The notes under the pieces: generated by a model | What the model saw: only the letters and a program-made list of their open reading frames with translations | The model's database searches: none | What the model was told of the DNA's origin: nothing | Position numbers and translations under genes: made by a program | Shown here: positions 11,650-22,900 of the stretch, piece by piece | Numbering within the stretch: the stretch's first letter is position 1 | Layout: the number at the start of each line of letters is the position of its first letter | Source of the DNA: Raffaelea ambrosiae | Taxonomy: Eukaryota; Ascomycota; Sordariomycetes; Ophiostomatales; Ophiostomataceae | Assembly (NCBI GenBank): GCA_002778195.1 | Contig: PCDI01000007.1 | Span: forward strand, 1,101,127 to 1,165,126 | DNA length: 64,000 bases | Direction of reading: 5' to 3'

Positions 11650-12108
11650 ATGGCGAAAGGCAAGGCCGACGCCAAGAAGGGTGGTGACGCCAAAAAGGGT
11701 GACGCCAAAAAGGGCGCCGACAAGAAGGACAAGGACCCCAAGGGCGCCCAGCAGATCAACGTCCGGCATATTCTGGTAGGCCTCCCCCCTCCCCAGGACA
11801 CACCGGCATATATGAGAGGACTCTTGTCAACCGCTCCTAACCGGGTCCAGTGTGAGAAACATGCCAAGAAAGAAGAGGCCCTGGGTAAGATCCGGGATGG
11901 CGTTAAGTTTGACGAGGTTGCCCGGACCTACTCCGAGGACAAGGCGCGGCAGGGCGGCGCGCTGGGGTGGAAGGTGCGTGGCAGCCTGGACCCGGCCTTT
12001 GAGGCCGTGGCATTTGGCCTGCCAGCAAGCTCGACGGGATCACCAGTGGTGGGCGAGGCAAAGACCGGCTTTGGGTATCACATTATCATGGTGGAGGGGA
12101 GGAAGTAA
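11650..12108 (+). CDS. Parvulin-type peptidyl-prolyl isomerase, Par14/PIN4-like
   Basis: 127 aa from exons 11650-11775 and 11851-12108 (75-nt intron with branch CTAAC just before the acceptor). A basic Lys/Ala/Asp/Gly tail of about 35 residues (MAKGKADAKKGGDAKKGD) precedes one rotamase domain: QINVRHIL|CEKHAKKEEAL, FDEVARTYSEDKARQGGALGW and GFGYHIIMVEGRK. Length and the basic N-terminus match human Par14 (131 aa), which binds nucleic acid and pre-ribosomes. There is no WW domain, so it is not the Pin1/Ess1 type. The start is the ATG just before the Lys-rich tail; an upstream in-frame extension has no family support. Confidence 0.93.
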   Translation: MAKGKADAKKGGDAKKGDAKKGADKKDKDPKGAQQINVRHILVGLPPPQDTPAYMRGLLSTAPNRVQCEKHAKKEEALGKIRDGVKFDEVARTYSEDKARQGGALGWKVRGSLDPAFEAVAFGLPASSTGSPVVGEAKTGFGYHIIMVEGRK

Positions 12109-12362
12109 GCGAGAAAGTAAGCGGGAAGTTGCGGTGCACCAACAGGAGATGCCATATTTATATAGGAATGGAGAGAGAGCCACCGGAAGGAGGACCGTAT
12201 TTATGTACTGAACGCAACGCAAACTGTATTATTTCTATCATGTTTTTCTGTTTTCCTGATCAACAACGTCTTTCTGATACAATGATCAACAACACCCTTC
12301 TGATGCAAGTCTTTTTGTGCCCGACCCATTCATCGTACGTTTATGCTCCCTGCCTCAGACAC

Positions 12363-14714
12363 CTAGGAATGTTCGAAATTGTACGGAGACACGACGCCAA
12401 ACTCCTCCGCCAAGGATAGAACAGGCCCGGGGAAGACCGGACTCGTGATGCTGGGCGACTGGAGCTCCGACGCGGTACCCTCCATACGAAGGCTGGCCAG
12501 GTCCGGAAGCCTGAGACCACGGCTGCGGTGTTTTTCATCGGAATCTGGCTGTATCCCATACACCAGACGTTTCAGAGACTCCAGACTGGGCTGGAGAATC
12601 AACGGGCTGGCAGGCTGCGGCGTCGACGGCGGCGAAGGCATCCAGTCCTCTTCATCGTCGTTGCCCTTTTCATATTCGTCGTCAGCATCATGTCCCGCCT
12701 CGTCTTCGTCGTCGTCGTTTTCGTCCTCTTTCTTGCCGTGAAACACGATGTCCATGAGATGGGCGAGCAGTTTGTCCATCTCTGATGCTGCGAGAACGTC
12801 CGCTTCGCTCGCCTCGCTCGCCTCGCTCGACTCACTGCAGGCCGAGTTGCAGGCACAGTTGCCGTCACCTTCTCTCTGAAAACATGTAGAACACGTCGAA
12901 GAAGACGACGACGGTGAGTACGGCAACGCCGGCGACAGCGGACTTTCGCCCCGTTCTCTCTGCCTCTTCAGGGAGGCCAGTCTGTCCATCTCCATCATCT
13001 TGAACGTGGCGTCTTCGTCTGTCGCTTCCTCTTTTTGCGCGCCTCCTTTCTGCCGCCATCGTGCCTGTTTTGCACGCATCATGAATCTCGTTTCTTGGTA
13101 TTCCTCGATATGCAACAAGTGCTCTTTGCGCTGTCGAGGCTGCTTCCAGCCAGAGGTGTTCTTGTTGCTGCCGTTGCTGTGAGGCCTGGTCGGAAGAAGA
13201 GGCGGTCGATTGTCTGCCGACACTGGGTCACCACCACCGACAGCAGTAGCAGCAGTATTAGCGGTTGCACCAAACCCGGAAAATCCAAAAGCACCAAAGA
13301 TGCCTCCACCGCCCTTGCCCATATCAAACCAGCTGACGCGGTTGTTCCGGTACGAGACCGCAGCCGTGGCGATGCCCTGGCCCGCATGGATGTCGAGACT
13401 CGGAAAAGAGCAGAAGGACGTAGTAGCATTTCGTTGTTTGCTGCTTCTGTTGTCGTGTGTCAATAACTTCGTCACGTCCTCGGCCGCCGCGGGCTGGATC
13501 CGGGGGGCCGTGTTCCTGCTGGTGCTCCTGGCGGAGATCTCCTGTAGCAGCGACTGTGCCCGCGCGGCAACTTCGGGAGCGGTCATGGCTGCTGGGTCGC
13601 GGCAAAAGACCGCTTCGAGGCGAACCGGCAGTGGCAGTTTCTTGCTGGCCGTTGCTGCTGCTGCTGTTGTTGTTGCTGTTGTTGCTGTCTTCCAGATCTG
13701 GTCCCGTAGTAGGCGGCAATGTTGCAGCAAGAGGACGTTCGGAGGGGGGCCGCTGCTGGCAAACCAGTCCACCGTCGAGGAGCGCATCGTAGTGGCATCG
13801 TCTCTGTTGTTGTTGTCGTCAAACACCTCGGTGGTGCCTGTGAGGTCGCGCGACTGCTGGAGACAGCCAGCAATGCCGTTGCGGGCGCAGCGGGAGCACG
13901 CGGCCGGTGGGAGCGCGAGCAAGGGCGAGTCTGTCTCGCCGGCCGCCACGGCTTCGCGGAGCAACTTTTGCTGGAGCTTGTTCTTCTTTCTGGTGAGGCG
14001 GACGCCTGACTGCTGGACAGCGTCGGCTACGTTCTTGTTGTGGCGATCGGTGTCATCGCTTCGTCGGCTGAGCTTGGCAAGTTCGGCTGATACCTTGTTG
14101 TATTCTGTTCGGGTAGCAGCAAGGGCTCCGCGGGCACGCTGCTGGGCCGGGTCGGCCTCCAGTCCCCGAGAAAATCCTTGTGCGTATACATTGGTGGTCA
14201 ACGAGCAGCAGACACCGGCTTGGACGCACTGCAGACAGGGAGGCAGAGGAGGCGGGCGAGGTGGCCTGGGGATCCGTTGTGCCCGGCCCTCTATGTCTGT
14301 TTCTTCTTCCGTATTTGACATGTTCTTCCGGCCGTGATTCGTGGTTCCTTTCGGCTTCTGTCGCTTCTGCTGCCACTTTCGCTTCCAGCGTGCCTGCGAT
14401 CGACATGCCGCGAGAGTGTTCATGAACCGGGCATCGTCGTCATCCGAGTTCTCATCGTCGACATCACCGCCATCACCGCCGTCGTCGGCTCTATTCCGAA
14501 TGGTTCGGCGGGATGCTAAAGCAGCTCTGCGTTTATTCAATTGCTGCTCGTTGTGGCGGTTGTAGGAGGCATACCAGTCCTGCCATCCGCCGTCGTTGAT
14601 AACCGGACGTCCCTGCACTTCCTGTCTATACCGGGGGAACTGCGGGAAATGCTGAGCAAGCTCTGCCCGCAGCAACGGAGCTTTGACTTTCGGATGCATA
14701 GTGTTCGGCGGCAC
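12363..14714 (-). CDS. Unrecognised 783-aa protein with two Cys motifs and acidic stretches
   Basis: One uninterrupted frame; I do not recognise the family. The N-terminus (about 1-60) looks folded: APLLRAELAQHFPQFPRYRQ, then GGWQDWYASYNRHN. A first Cys cluster CLQCVQAGVCC lies near residues 160-170, a charged probable coiled coil at about 200-255, and a second cluster CSRCARNGIAGC near 273-284. The two clusters look like separated zinc-knuckle halves. Further on are a Gly-rich patch (GKGGGGIFGAFGFSGFG), a Cys-rich Ser stretch near residues 620-640, and an Asp/Glu run just after DKLLAHLMDIVFHGKK. A nuclear or regulatory role is a guess. It converges on the parvulin gene with a 254-bp gap. An alternative start is Met6. 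Confidence 0.75.
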   Translation of the reverse strand: MPPNTMHPKVKAPLLRAELAQHFPQFPRYRQEVQGRPVINDGGWQDWYASYNRHNEQQLNKRRAALASRRTIRNRADDGGDGGDVDDENSDDDDARFMNTLAACRSQARWKRKWQQKRQKPKGTTNHGRKNMSNTEEETDIEGRAQRIPRPPRPPPLPPCLQCVQAGVCCSLTTNVYAQGFSRGLEADPAQQRARGALAATRTEYNKVSAELAKLSRRSDDTDRHNKNVADAVQQSGVRLTRKKNKLQQKLLREAVAAGETDSPLLALPPAACSRCARNGIAGCLQQSRDLTGTTEVFDDNNNRDDATTMRSSTVDWFASSGPPPNVLLLQHCRLLRDQIWKTATTATTTAAAATASKKLPLPVRLEAVFCRDPAAMTAPEVAARAQSLLQEISARSTSRNTAPRIQPAAAEDVTKLLTHDNRSSKQRNATTSFCSFPSLDIHAGQGIATAAVSYRNNRVSWFDMGKGGGGIFGAFGFSGFGATANTAATAVGGGDPVSADNRPPLLPTRPHSNGSNKNTSGWKQPRQRKEHLLHIEEYQETRFMMRAKQARWRQKGGAQKEEATDEDATFKMMEMDRLASLKRQRERGESPLSPALPYSPSSSSSTCSTCFQREGDGNCACNSACSESSEASEASEADVLAASEMDKLLAHLMDIVFHGKKEDENDDDEDEAGHDADDEYEKGNDDEEDWMPSPPSTPQPASPLILQPSLESLKRLVYGIQPDSDEKHRSRGLRLPDLASLRMEGTASELQSPSITSPVFPGPVLSLAEEFGVVSPYNFEHS

Positions 14715-15411
14715 TGGGGAACCCGGAGAGTATAAAATTTGGTTGATCGGATACTCTAATACTTGATGAAGCCAGTTGTGTGTGTCTGTAGTGCAGCAGT
14801 ATATGGCTAAGGAAATGTATCCTCTTGGGAAGTCTACCGAAAGTCAGAGAGGCGGGCAAAGGTGGTCCTATCCCCCTCCTGGGTGAGGAGTGGGTGAGTG
14901 TGGCCTGTATAAAAACACTTGCAGAAAGACAAAGGAGTTCACCAAATTCACAAATTCCCCCCCCAGCATGAACAACATCAAAACGATGTCCAACCTTGGT
15001 CAGAAATGACAAGTAGGAATATGGCTCGCTTGTTCAGAACAAAATAATTGCTTTCATTTCAGACATCATAGAAAAACGTGGACAACGAAACAAAGATAAA
15101 GGGAACCCCCGTACGCATATACAATGCACACGTGCGCCCCCCAAAAAAAGTAAGTAAATCAAAAAAAAAGCTTGCCTGGTGTGCAAAGGGGGGAAATACA
15201 AAGACCAATTGATCGATGGGGACGGAACATGCAACCCATAAAAAGAAGAAGGTGTATCGTAAAACAAAAACAAGAAAATAAACAGAAACTTTTTCTTCTC
15301 TTTTTTCTTTTCTGCTTTCTGTCTCGCTTCCCCCCTTCCCCTCCTGTTCCTCCGTGACGCCCTCCTTATAAGACCTCCTCTCCTCTATCGTCATGACCGT
15401 GTGTGGCGTTT
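14715..15411. other. Intergenic: promoter of the 783-aa protein gene
   Basis: About 700 bp between two minus-strand genes, with several A/T runs (15146-15153, 15162-15170, 15295-15312). Nothing else recognised. Confidence 0.5.
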
Positions 15412-17726
15412 TTAGGACCGCGCCTCTTCCAGCTCCAGCTCCAGCTGCCGAATACGCTCGCTCTGGTCAACAGAGGCGGCCAACTTCTTCTTCAGGCCTT
15501 CGACCTCCGAGGTCAGGCTGTCGATCTTGCTGCTCTGGGCAGTCAGCAGATGTGTCAGCTTCTCCAGTGCCTCAGCAACGTTCCCAGAGGCCGGAGCCGT
15601 GCTGGAAGAGGTTGCGGAGGGCACGCTTCGCGAGGCAACCGGCGACGTTGGGGTTGTAGCAGCAGGGGAGCTCTTGATCGGCGAAGACACAGCAGCAGCC
15701 GGTGCCTTGTACGATGAAGAGGCCGGCTTGCTGGCCACTGCCGCTGCCTTGGCCGTCGTAGCGGCCTGTCGTGGCTGCGGCCGGCCAACCTCCTCAAAGC
15801 TGGACGTCTCGGCCTCGTCGTCATCCTCGCTCTCGTCCTCCTCGTCATCCTTGAACTTGTTCGCCATGGACGACAGGGACTGCTTCTGGTCGGTGATGCT
15901 AGGAGGCGGGCCAGAGCGGACGGGTGTCGGCGAAGCCTTGGGTGGCTCGACCTCCTTCTTCGCGGGAGCGGCAACTGGTGCAGGAGCCGGCGCAGATGCT
16001 GTCGGCGTCGGCGTTGGCTTGTAGTCCGCCGCCACCTCCACGGGAGCCTCTCCGTTGAAGACGCTCTCCAGGTCGATCTTGGCGGGCAGGCCATTCTTAC
16101 CGTCGAGCCACTCGCTAGCAGACATGGCCGGCGTCAACCCGGTAGCAGGCGGGAAGATGTCAGCCTGGAAAGTCTCAGCACGGCGGGGCACCGTGAAAGA
16201 GATGGGCTCAATGTAGGTGTCGTTGACGGTCTTGTAAGCGCGCATCACTTCGTTCTCGTGGACCTATGACAAGGGTTTAGTATCCAAGCATCGCAAAGCA
16301 GCTTTGGCGCCGTGGCTTGTGCACGTTTCAACGTACCTTGACACCACGACGGGGGACAAAGGCAATGCCTCTCTGCGGGTCGGCAGACTTGTACTCCGAG
16401 AGGAACTCGAACTTGTCGTTCTCGTACTCGTAGTAGCGGATGTTGCCGTCACTGTAGAGTGCATGTTAGTTGCGGACTTGGTAAGTTGCAGTATGGTCGG
16501 AGAAGAAACACGTAACGTACCCCTTGCCAGCAAGATAGATGCAGTTGGAGCCCTCATCTGTGGTTTTGTTAGACCTTGTTCAAAATGGCTTTGTTTTAAA
16601 ACATAAAATAAAAAAATAAAAAAATAAAATAAAAGAAAATATGCTGCTCCTTTTCGCTTACCCCAGAATGGCATCAAAACGCCCGAAATCGAATCCAGCG
16701 TCTCAAACCCGTCCAGAGGCTGCGGGTTGCCCGGCTCCCACAGCGCCAGCTGGCGCTCGCTCATGCGCGAGAAGCCCGTGGTGGCAAACCGGTTGTGCTC
16801 GCCCAGCCACACCACGCGGCTGTTCTTGGCGCCCGCATGGCCCGGGTGCTCGTCAACGGGCTTCTCCTGGCGGACGTCCCAGACGCGCAGCTTCTTGTCC
16901 CGCGACGTGGTGACCAGCAGGTTGCCGCTGGCGTTCCACGACAGGCTGTGGACGATGTCGGTCTGCTTGAGCGAGCGCGCGGCCTTGTCGGACTCGATAT
17001 CCCACAGCTTGATCGTCAGGTCGCCCGAGGCAGAGGCCAGGATGTTCTCGGCGGCCGGGTTGAACAGGACCTGGCCAACCTTGCGGGCGTGGCCGGGCAG
17101 CTTGTGGACGGGCGCGACATCGACGATCGAGTCGGCATCGACGCTCTTCAGGGTGAAATCCTTGGGCACCTGCCAGATGAAGACGCGGCCGTCGTCGGAC
17201 GCGGAGGCGAGAATGTCGTCGTGGAACGGGTTCCAGTCGGTGTCCAGCACGGCGGCCGTGTGGCCGCGAAACAGTGGGATGTGGTCGGGGGCCTTGCCGC
17301 GCTCGTCCAGGGGAATGACGGCCAGCGCGCCGCCACCGCTGGCCTCCCAGTTGACCGACAGATACTCGGGGTTGGCCTAGTTTGGAGGGACAAGACAAGA
17401 AAAAGAAAAAAAATAGAGCGTGTTAGCTTCCAAGATTCTTGCCCGCTTTTCTTTCTCCCTGGCCGTGCCCACCTTCACCAAGTTTGTGTCCCACGCATTG
17501 TGGCTGATGCGGATATTGTCGTAGCAGAACTCTTTGCGAGTCGGCTTGCCAAAGATATGGCCTGGAGGGAAGCTTGTCAGCCAGGATCGCGACAAGCATG
17601 TCGGAGCTTGTCGGGCACCCCAAAAAGAAAAGAGAAGAAAAAAAAGTTCCCGAGACCGCAAAGACAGAGCTGGCGGAAGAGAAAGAACGTACGGTATTTG
17701 GATGCGCGCACAAATCGCCCGGCCAT
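15412..17726 (-). CDS. CRN1: Coronin (actin-binding WD40 protein)
   Basis: 613 aa from six exons: 17726-17693, 17561-17473, 17376-16662, 16557-16521, 16451-16337, 16263-15412; the reading frame is continuous. The start MAGRFVRASKYR|HIFGKP followed by CYDNIRISHNAWDTNL is the diagnostic coronin N-terminus. WD repeats follow (VLDTDWNPFHDDILASASDD, GQVLFNPAAENILASASGD, LSWNASGNLLVTTSRD, WEPGNPQPLDGFETLD), then the coronin extension FVPRRGVKVHENEVMRAYK and PISFTVPRRAETFQADIFPP. The tail is a Pro/Ala/Ser linker with an acidic patch and a C-terminal coiled coil (KIDSLTSEVEGLKKKLAASV), as in yeast Crn1 (651 aa), where it trimerises and contacts Arp2/3. Expected at cortical actin patches. Confidence 0.96.
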
Positions 17727-18664
17727 TTAGAGAAGAGGGAGGTGTAGAGGATGAGGAGGAGTGTGATAAAAAAGCCGTCGAGGAAGAGCCAGACGGATTG
17801 TCGCAAAATTGGAAGCGAGTTCCGGTCGAATTGTTCCTCTGGATTGGGGTTGTGTGGAGATGGTCTCGGACGAATTTTGAGGTCCAGAAAAAAGCGAAAG
17901 GTGCCGCGGAGGAGGTCGAGGAATACGAGAGCGGACGACGGAGGGGAGGGTGGTGAGATTGTAAGACGACAAAAAAAAAAAAAAAAAAAATAGCAAAATG
18001 TGGTCAGAGTGGGAGAAGAGAAGAGGCCAGACAGGACAGGTCTTATCGTACGGAACTGGAAGAGAGCGCAGGCAGTGCGAGAGAAAAGGGAGTGTGGGAA
18101 AGCGAGGAAAGAGGCTGTGAGAGGCTGGAGAGCTAGGAAGGGAAGGGACCAACGTCAGCCAGAGTGTCAGGGAAACAGCCCCCCATAAGCTCCGCCAGCG
18201 TCCCCACCATACCATCACTGCGGCTGCGCCAAAGACCACCGAACAACAAATTAGAGAACCCCGCCATGCCGACCTCTGTAACGCTTCCAATGAGAGGCAC
18301 GTGCTTCCGCCATGCCATTGAACCCCTGGGCCTAGCTGTTTTTTTCGGGGACCAACCATGCAGAAATAAGGGACGAACGCCCCTGGGAAACAAAACGCCA
18401 GTTGTTTCGAACCAGCCTTGAATGCGACCGTAGAAAAGGGTTCACTCATGCGGAAAGAATAGGCTCCAATTGGCAGGGCATGAATAATGTCCATTCTCTG
18501 TTGGAACATGGAGGATTTAAAAATAAATAAAAATTAAAGGATGAAGAATAAAGCAAAACAAAAATAAAAACAAAACAAATGTATACCACAAGCAGAATAA
18601 AACAATGGCAAGAGGAAAAGGCAGGCAAAAAAAGTTTCGACTTAGCGAAAGAAGCAAAAATGAA
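17727..18664. other. Intergenic: coronin promoter and tRNA 3' flank
   Basis: No gene supported. It includes a run of 20 A at 17971-17990 and purine-rich sequence around 18000-18140. Confidence 0.5.
18656..18660 (-). terminator. Pol III T-run terminator of tRNA-Val
   Basis: Five T on the minus strand, four bases beyond the tRNA 3' end, the usual RNA polymerase III stop signal. Confidence 0.75.
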
Positions 18665-18754
18665 TGGCTCCGCTGGGGCTCGAACCCAGGACCTTCTGCG
18701 TTGTGCTGTCGCGGTTTGTGAAGCAGACGTCGTAACCAACTAGACCACGGAACC
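18665..18754 (-). tRNA. tRNA-Val(CAC) with 16-nt intron
   Basis: The 90-nt minus-strand gene folds as a cloverleaf. The acceptor stem GGTTCCG pairs with CGGAGCC (one G-U), and the discriminator is A. The A box reads TGGTCTAGTTGG and the B box GGTTCGAGCC. The anticodon stem TCTGC/GCAGA encloses loop TTCACA-C with anticodon CAC. A 16-nt insertion AACCGCGACAGCACAA sits right after position 37, the canonical site for the tRNA splicing endonuclease. CCA is not encoded, as in eukaryotes. It reads Val GUG codons. Confidence 0.95.
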
Positions 18755-19933
18755 TGTGATTGTTGGAAGAACGGCTCCTTATTAGTGCTTATGTAGGTAG
18801 AGCAGTACAGAAGGGGCTCAAAAAAAGGGTCTTTACTTTTTTCCTCTTACAACGTATTACAAGCTCATTCATTCTTCTTGTCACCACATTCTACATTCGC
18901 TCCAGCCACGTTTGGTTTCACATTTTCTATTTTAAATTACAAAAGCACTCCTATGTAAATTTGAAAAGTGAATGCTTTGCAAGCCATCCTGTGTAAGAGA
19001 GAGTGAAACAAGGAGCGGAAGAAAGTAGCAAAGGACAAAGAGCAAAGAGAAATGAGTGAGATGAGGGTGCGGAAAGGAACAGGGTCCAAGCAAAAGTAAA
19101 AATAAGCCTGGTCAAAATCGACAGGTGTTGTTGGCGTTTAAACGAAAGAAACGGATGTCACACTGCCTTCACTAGGGGTGGTTTCTGGCAGCGCATAATA
19201 GGACCGACATCGCATGGTAGTCCCGAACACATGTGTTTCTTTTTTATCGTTTTTGAGGTGTGGTTTTTGGTTTTTTTTTATGCTGTCCATCTCGAATGGT
19301 CCGTTATACAGGAGACAAGGTAAAAAAAATTATTGGTAGTTAACAAGAGAAAAAAGATGGGGGATAGAACAAGATGGGGAAAAAAACCAATGCATGAACA
19401 GAAACAGAAAAAAGAGTGGGAAAAAAAAACAAGTAGAAAAGAAGAAAAGAAAATCTTTGCCCTTTGGTTTGAACCAGTCTCTTCTTCCATGGGGATAAAA
19501 TAAAGCCCGGTCACAAAACACAAACGAATAATGTCAAGGGAGGGTAGGCCAAAAAAGTACAGCCAGTCGGCGCAGAAAGAAGACACGCGAAGCCAAAAAG
19601 AAAAAGAAAAAAAAAAAAAGAAAAAACCCTGCCCCCTATCCCTCCATCGCCGCCAAAAATAAAAAATAAAACAGCCTTGCGCCGCTATAGAAACACAGGG
19701 GATCGCCGCGCGCCGTTCCAGTTAGTTGGTATTCTCTCTCTTTTTTGTTTTGCCCGGGCGAATCCTCTCTCCTTCCGCCCATTTGTATTTGTTTTGATGT
19801 CCCCGCGCATCTCCTATCAGCATATCCAGTCGTTGTTGATTACCATTTCACCAGTTCATTTGTTCTTCTCCCGAGTTGTATTCGTCACAATGAAAGCCCA
19901 ATCTCTCCATCACGTATGTCTGGCTTTCCGCAT
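18755..19933. other. Intergenic between tRNA-Val and the Snf2-class gene
   Basis: About 1.2 kb, AT-richer than the genes, with many A/T homopolymers (around 19270-19280, 19325-19331, 19380-19440, 19600-19625). It should include the upstream region of the tRNA and the 3' UTR of the remodeller gene. No coding support. Confidence 0.5.
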
Positions 19934-22900
19934 TCATTCTTCTTCCGCCTTGGAACCGTTCGAGTCACCATTGGTGCCAAGGCTCACGCCGTTCGAGACC
20001 AGCTTGATCTTCGGTAGCGGGTTGCTTGTCGGCGCCGGCGTCGTGTTGTTTGTGGTTGGCGCAGCCGAGTCCTCCTTGGAAGCCATCGGCTCCAGCTGTT
20101 GCAGTTCCGGGCGGGCAGCCAGCTCCTCCTTGAACTTCTCATTGAAGAATTCCTAGTCATGGTTAGCATTGATACGTTTAAAAAAAACAGATCATTGGAC
20201 ATAGAGAGCGTCGTGAACTCACTTCAATGGTGTTGGCGTCAGAGTACAAGAGACTGCCGTCATCATTGTACGTGCGACAGTTGCTGCACAGAGTCTGGAT
20301 GTCGTTTCGCATGTCGCTGAGCTTGTGGTACTCGTTCTTCTTGATCTTGGCGTTGATCTGGTTCATGCAGATAGGCTTCGCAATGATGACATAGTAATCG
20401 CCGTAGTCGCGCTTCGACGGCAGCTTGACAAAGGGTCCAATGATGATACGCTTCGCAGGCTCGTCATCCTCGTCCTTGTCGTCCTTGTCTTCGCCGTCGT
20501 CGATTTCCGGATCGTCCACCTCGAGCGTCATCAGGCCATCGTACAACCGCCGCAAGCTTTCTTGAAGAGCGGCGCGCTGTGGTGCCGTGATACCAGTGTC
20601 GGCACCAGCAGCACCGTTGGCATGGCCGGCCACAGCCTTGGGCCGCCCCTGCGGACCACGTCTCTTCTTGGCCGGCGGTGGCTGGGGTGCCTCGTCCTCG
20701 GCTTCCTCGGCCTTGCGCTTCTCGTTCTTGGCACTGGGCTTGCGACCTCGCTTCTTTACCGGCGTCTCTTGCTCCTCGGTGCTGGCGCGGCTAACAGATG
20801 GTGATCCATCCGCTGAGGTGGCTGTGTTGTTGGCCAACCGCTTGAGTCTGTTTGCTTCGCGCTTGTCCTTGCGGGCCTGCTTGCGAGCCGCGGCAGCCTC
20901 GGGCGAGTCTTCGTCATCGTCCACCGCCATCAGCCACTGCTCTTCGGTGAGGCCGTCGTCGTACCGCACCTTGGTGCGCTCACGCGCACCGCGGCCAAGG
21001 ACGACTTCGGCCTCCTCCACCACCTCGGCGGTGTCGGCCAGGTAGAGGTCGGGCAGCTCGTTCTCGGCCATCAAACGGGGCAAGCCCTTGCAGCCAGGCG
21101 CGGTGCCGTAGATTGGATCGTGGCTGCGCTCCTCGTCCATCTTCTGAAACTTGACGAGCTCGTTGTCATTGCGGGCCAGGATCATGTTCAGTTCCTCATC
21201 GTCCATTTCCTCCTGCTCGCCTGCTTCAGCCATGTCGGCGGACTCCAGCAGGGTTCGGAGCATGGCGTCTCGGTCTGTTTCAGAGGACTTATTGTCGAAA
21301 CGACCAGCCTGGATAACCTTGCCGTCCATGTCGAGCTTGAAGCGCGCACGTTCCAAAATCTTCTCTTCAATCGAAGTGGACGTGATGAGACGGAGAATGC
21401 GCACCTCGTTCTTCTGGCCGATACGATGGGCACGATCCTGAGCCTGCAAATCCTGGTGGGGATTCCAGTCGGAGTCGTAGATGATGACCGTGTCGGCCGT
21501 CTGCAGATTGAGACCCAGGCCACCGGCACGGGTGGACAGCAAGAACATGAAGTAGGGCGAGTCCGGCGCGTTGAATTCCCGCAAGAGGTCGGAACGTTCG
21601 TCTGCCTTGGTTGTACCATCCAGACGGAGGTACTGAATGCCACGGAAGCGCAAGAAGTCTTCCATAATGTCCATGATGGCGGTCATCTGGAAGAACATCA
21701 GGACGCGATGGCCAGTGGCCTGGTACTTGGGCAGAACACGCTCGAGCAGTTCAAACTTGCCCGCCGTCCGCCACAGCAGGTCGTTGCTGATGTTCAGCGG
21801 GTTCATGACTGTCTCAATCTCATCAAACACAAACGGATGGTTGCACAGCTTCCGCAGCTGCATGATAACGTTGCTGAGACCACGCGCGCCCATTCTGCCA
21901 CCCTTGCCGTCGCTGACAATGAGCTTGTTGTTTGTGAGCATTTCCTTGTACAGCCGGGCCTGCAGAGCCGAGAATTTGCACTTGATGACTTTTTCGGTCT
22001 TGTCGGGTAGGTCCTTTTCGACATCCTTCTTGAGACGGCGCAGCAGGAAGGGCTGCAGCACCTTGTGGAGACGACGAATAACGAGGATCTGCTCTTCTTC
22101 GTTCAGCTCCATGCGGTCCTGGCCACCCGTGTTTGCAAACGGCGTGTTGAACCACTCGTCGAATGTGTTCACCGACTTGAAAATGTTGGGCAGCACAAAG
22201 TTGAGCATGGCCCACAGCTCGCCGAGGTTGTTCTGCAAGGGGGTACCGGTAAGAATGAGACGGTAGCGGGTGTTGTAGTACGTGGAGATGGTGGCAGAAA
22301 GCTTGGAGTTGCTGTTCTTCATGCGGTGGCCTTCGTCGACAATCATGTGGAACCACTTGATCTTGCTCAGCAGCGGTCGGTCTTTGATGACATACTCGTA
22401 TGTCGTGAGCAGAACTTGGAAACGGCCTTGGCGGATCTTGTCCTGCTGCGCTTTGCGCACAGTAGGGGGACCCTTGTAGACGATGCGCGATACGGACGGT
22501 GCCCACTTCTCGAACTCGAGGTTCCAGTTGGTGAGGGTACTCAGCGGCACTATCACCAGGTAGGGCCCAGCCTGTTGCTTGCGCTCGATGAGGTACGTGA
22601 TCAAGCTGATGGTCTGGATCGTCTTGCCGAGACCCATTTCGTCGGCCAGAATGCCGTTGAGGCTGTTGTTGTACAGCGAAATCATCCACTGGAGACCCTT
22701 GACCTGGTACTCTTTGAGCTTGCCGCCAACGAGAATGCTGGCTTGCTCCGTGACCTCCTCCTTGATGCGGTGAGCCACAGCATAGTAGTCAATCTTCTTG
22801 GCAGGCCGGTCGTCGTCGGAGTCGTCTGAGCTCTCCTCCTCGACCCGCAGCCGCTCGTCGCCGTACCGATCGGCGGCTTCGCGCTGCTGGGCCTTGACGG

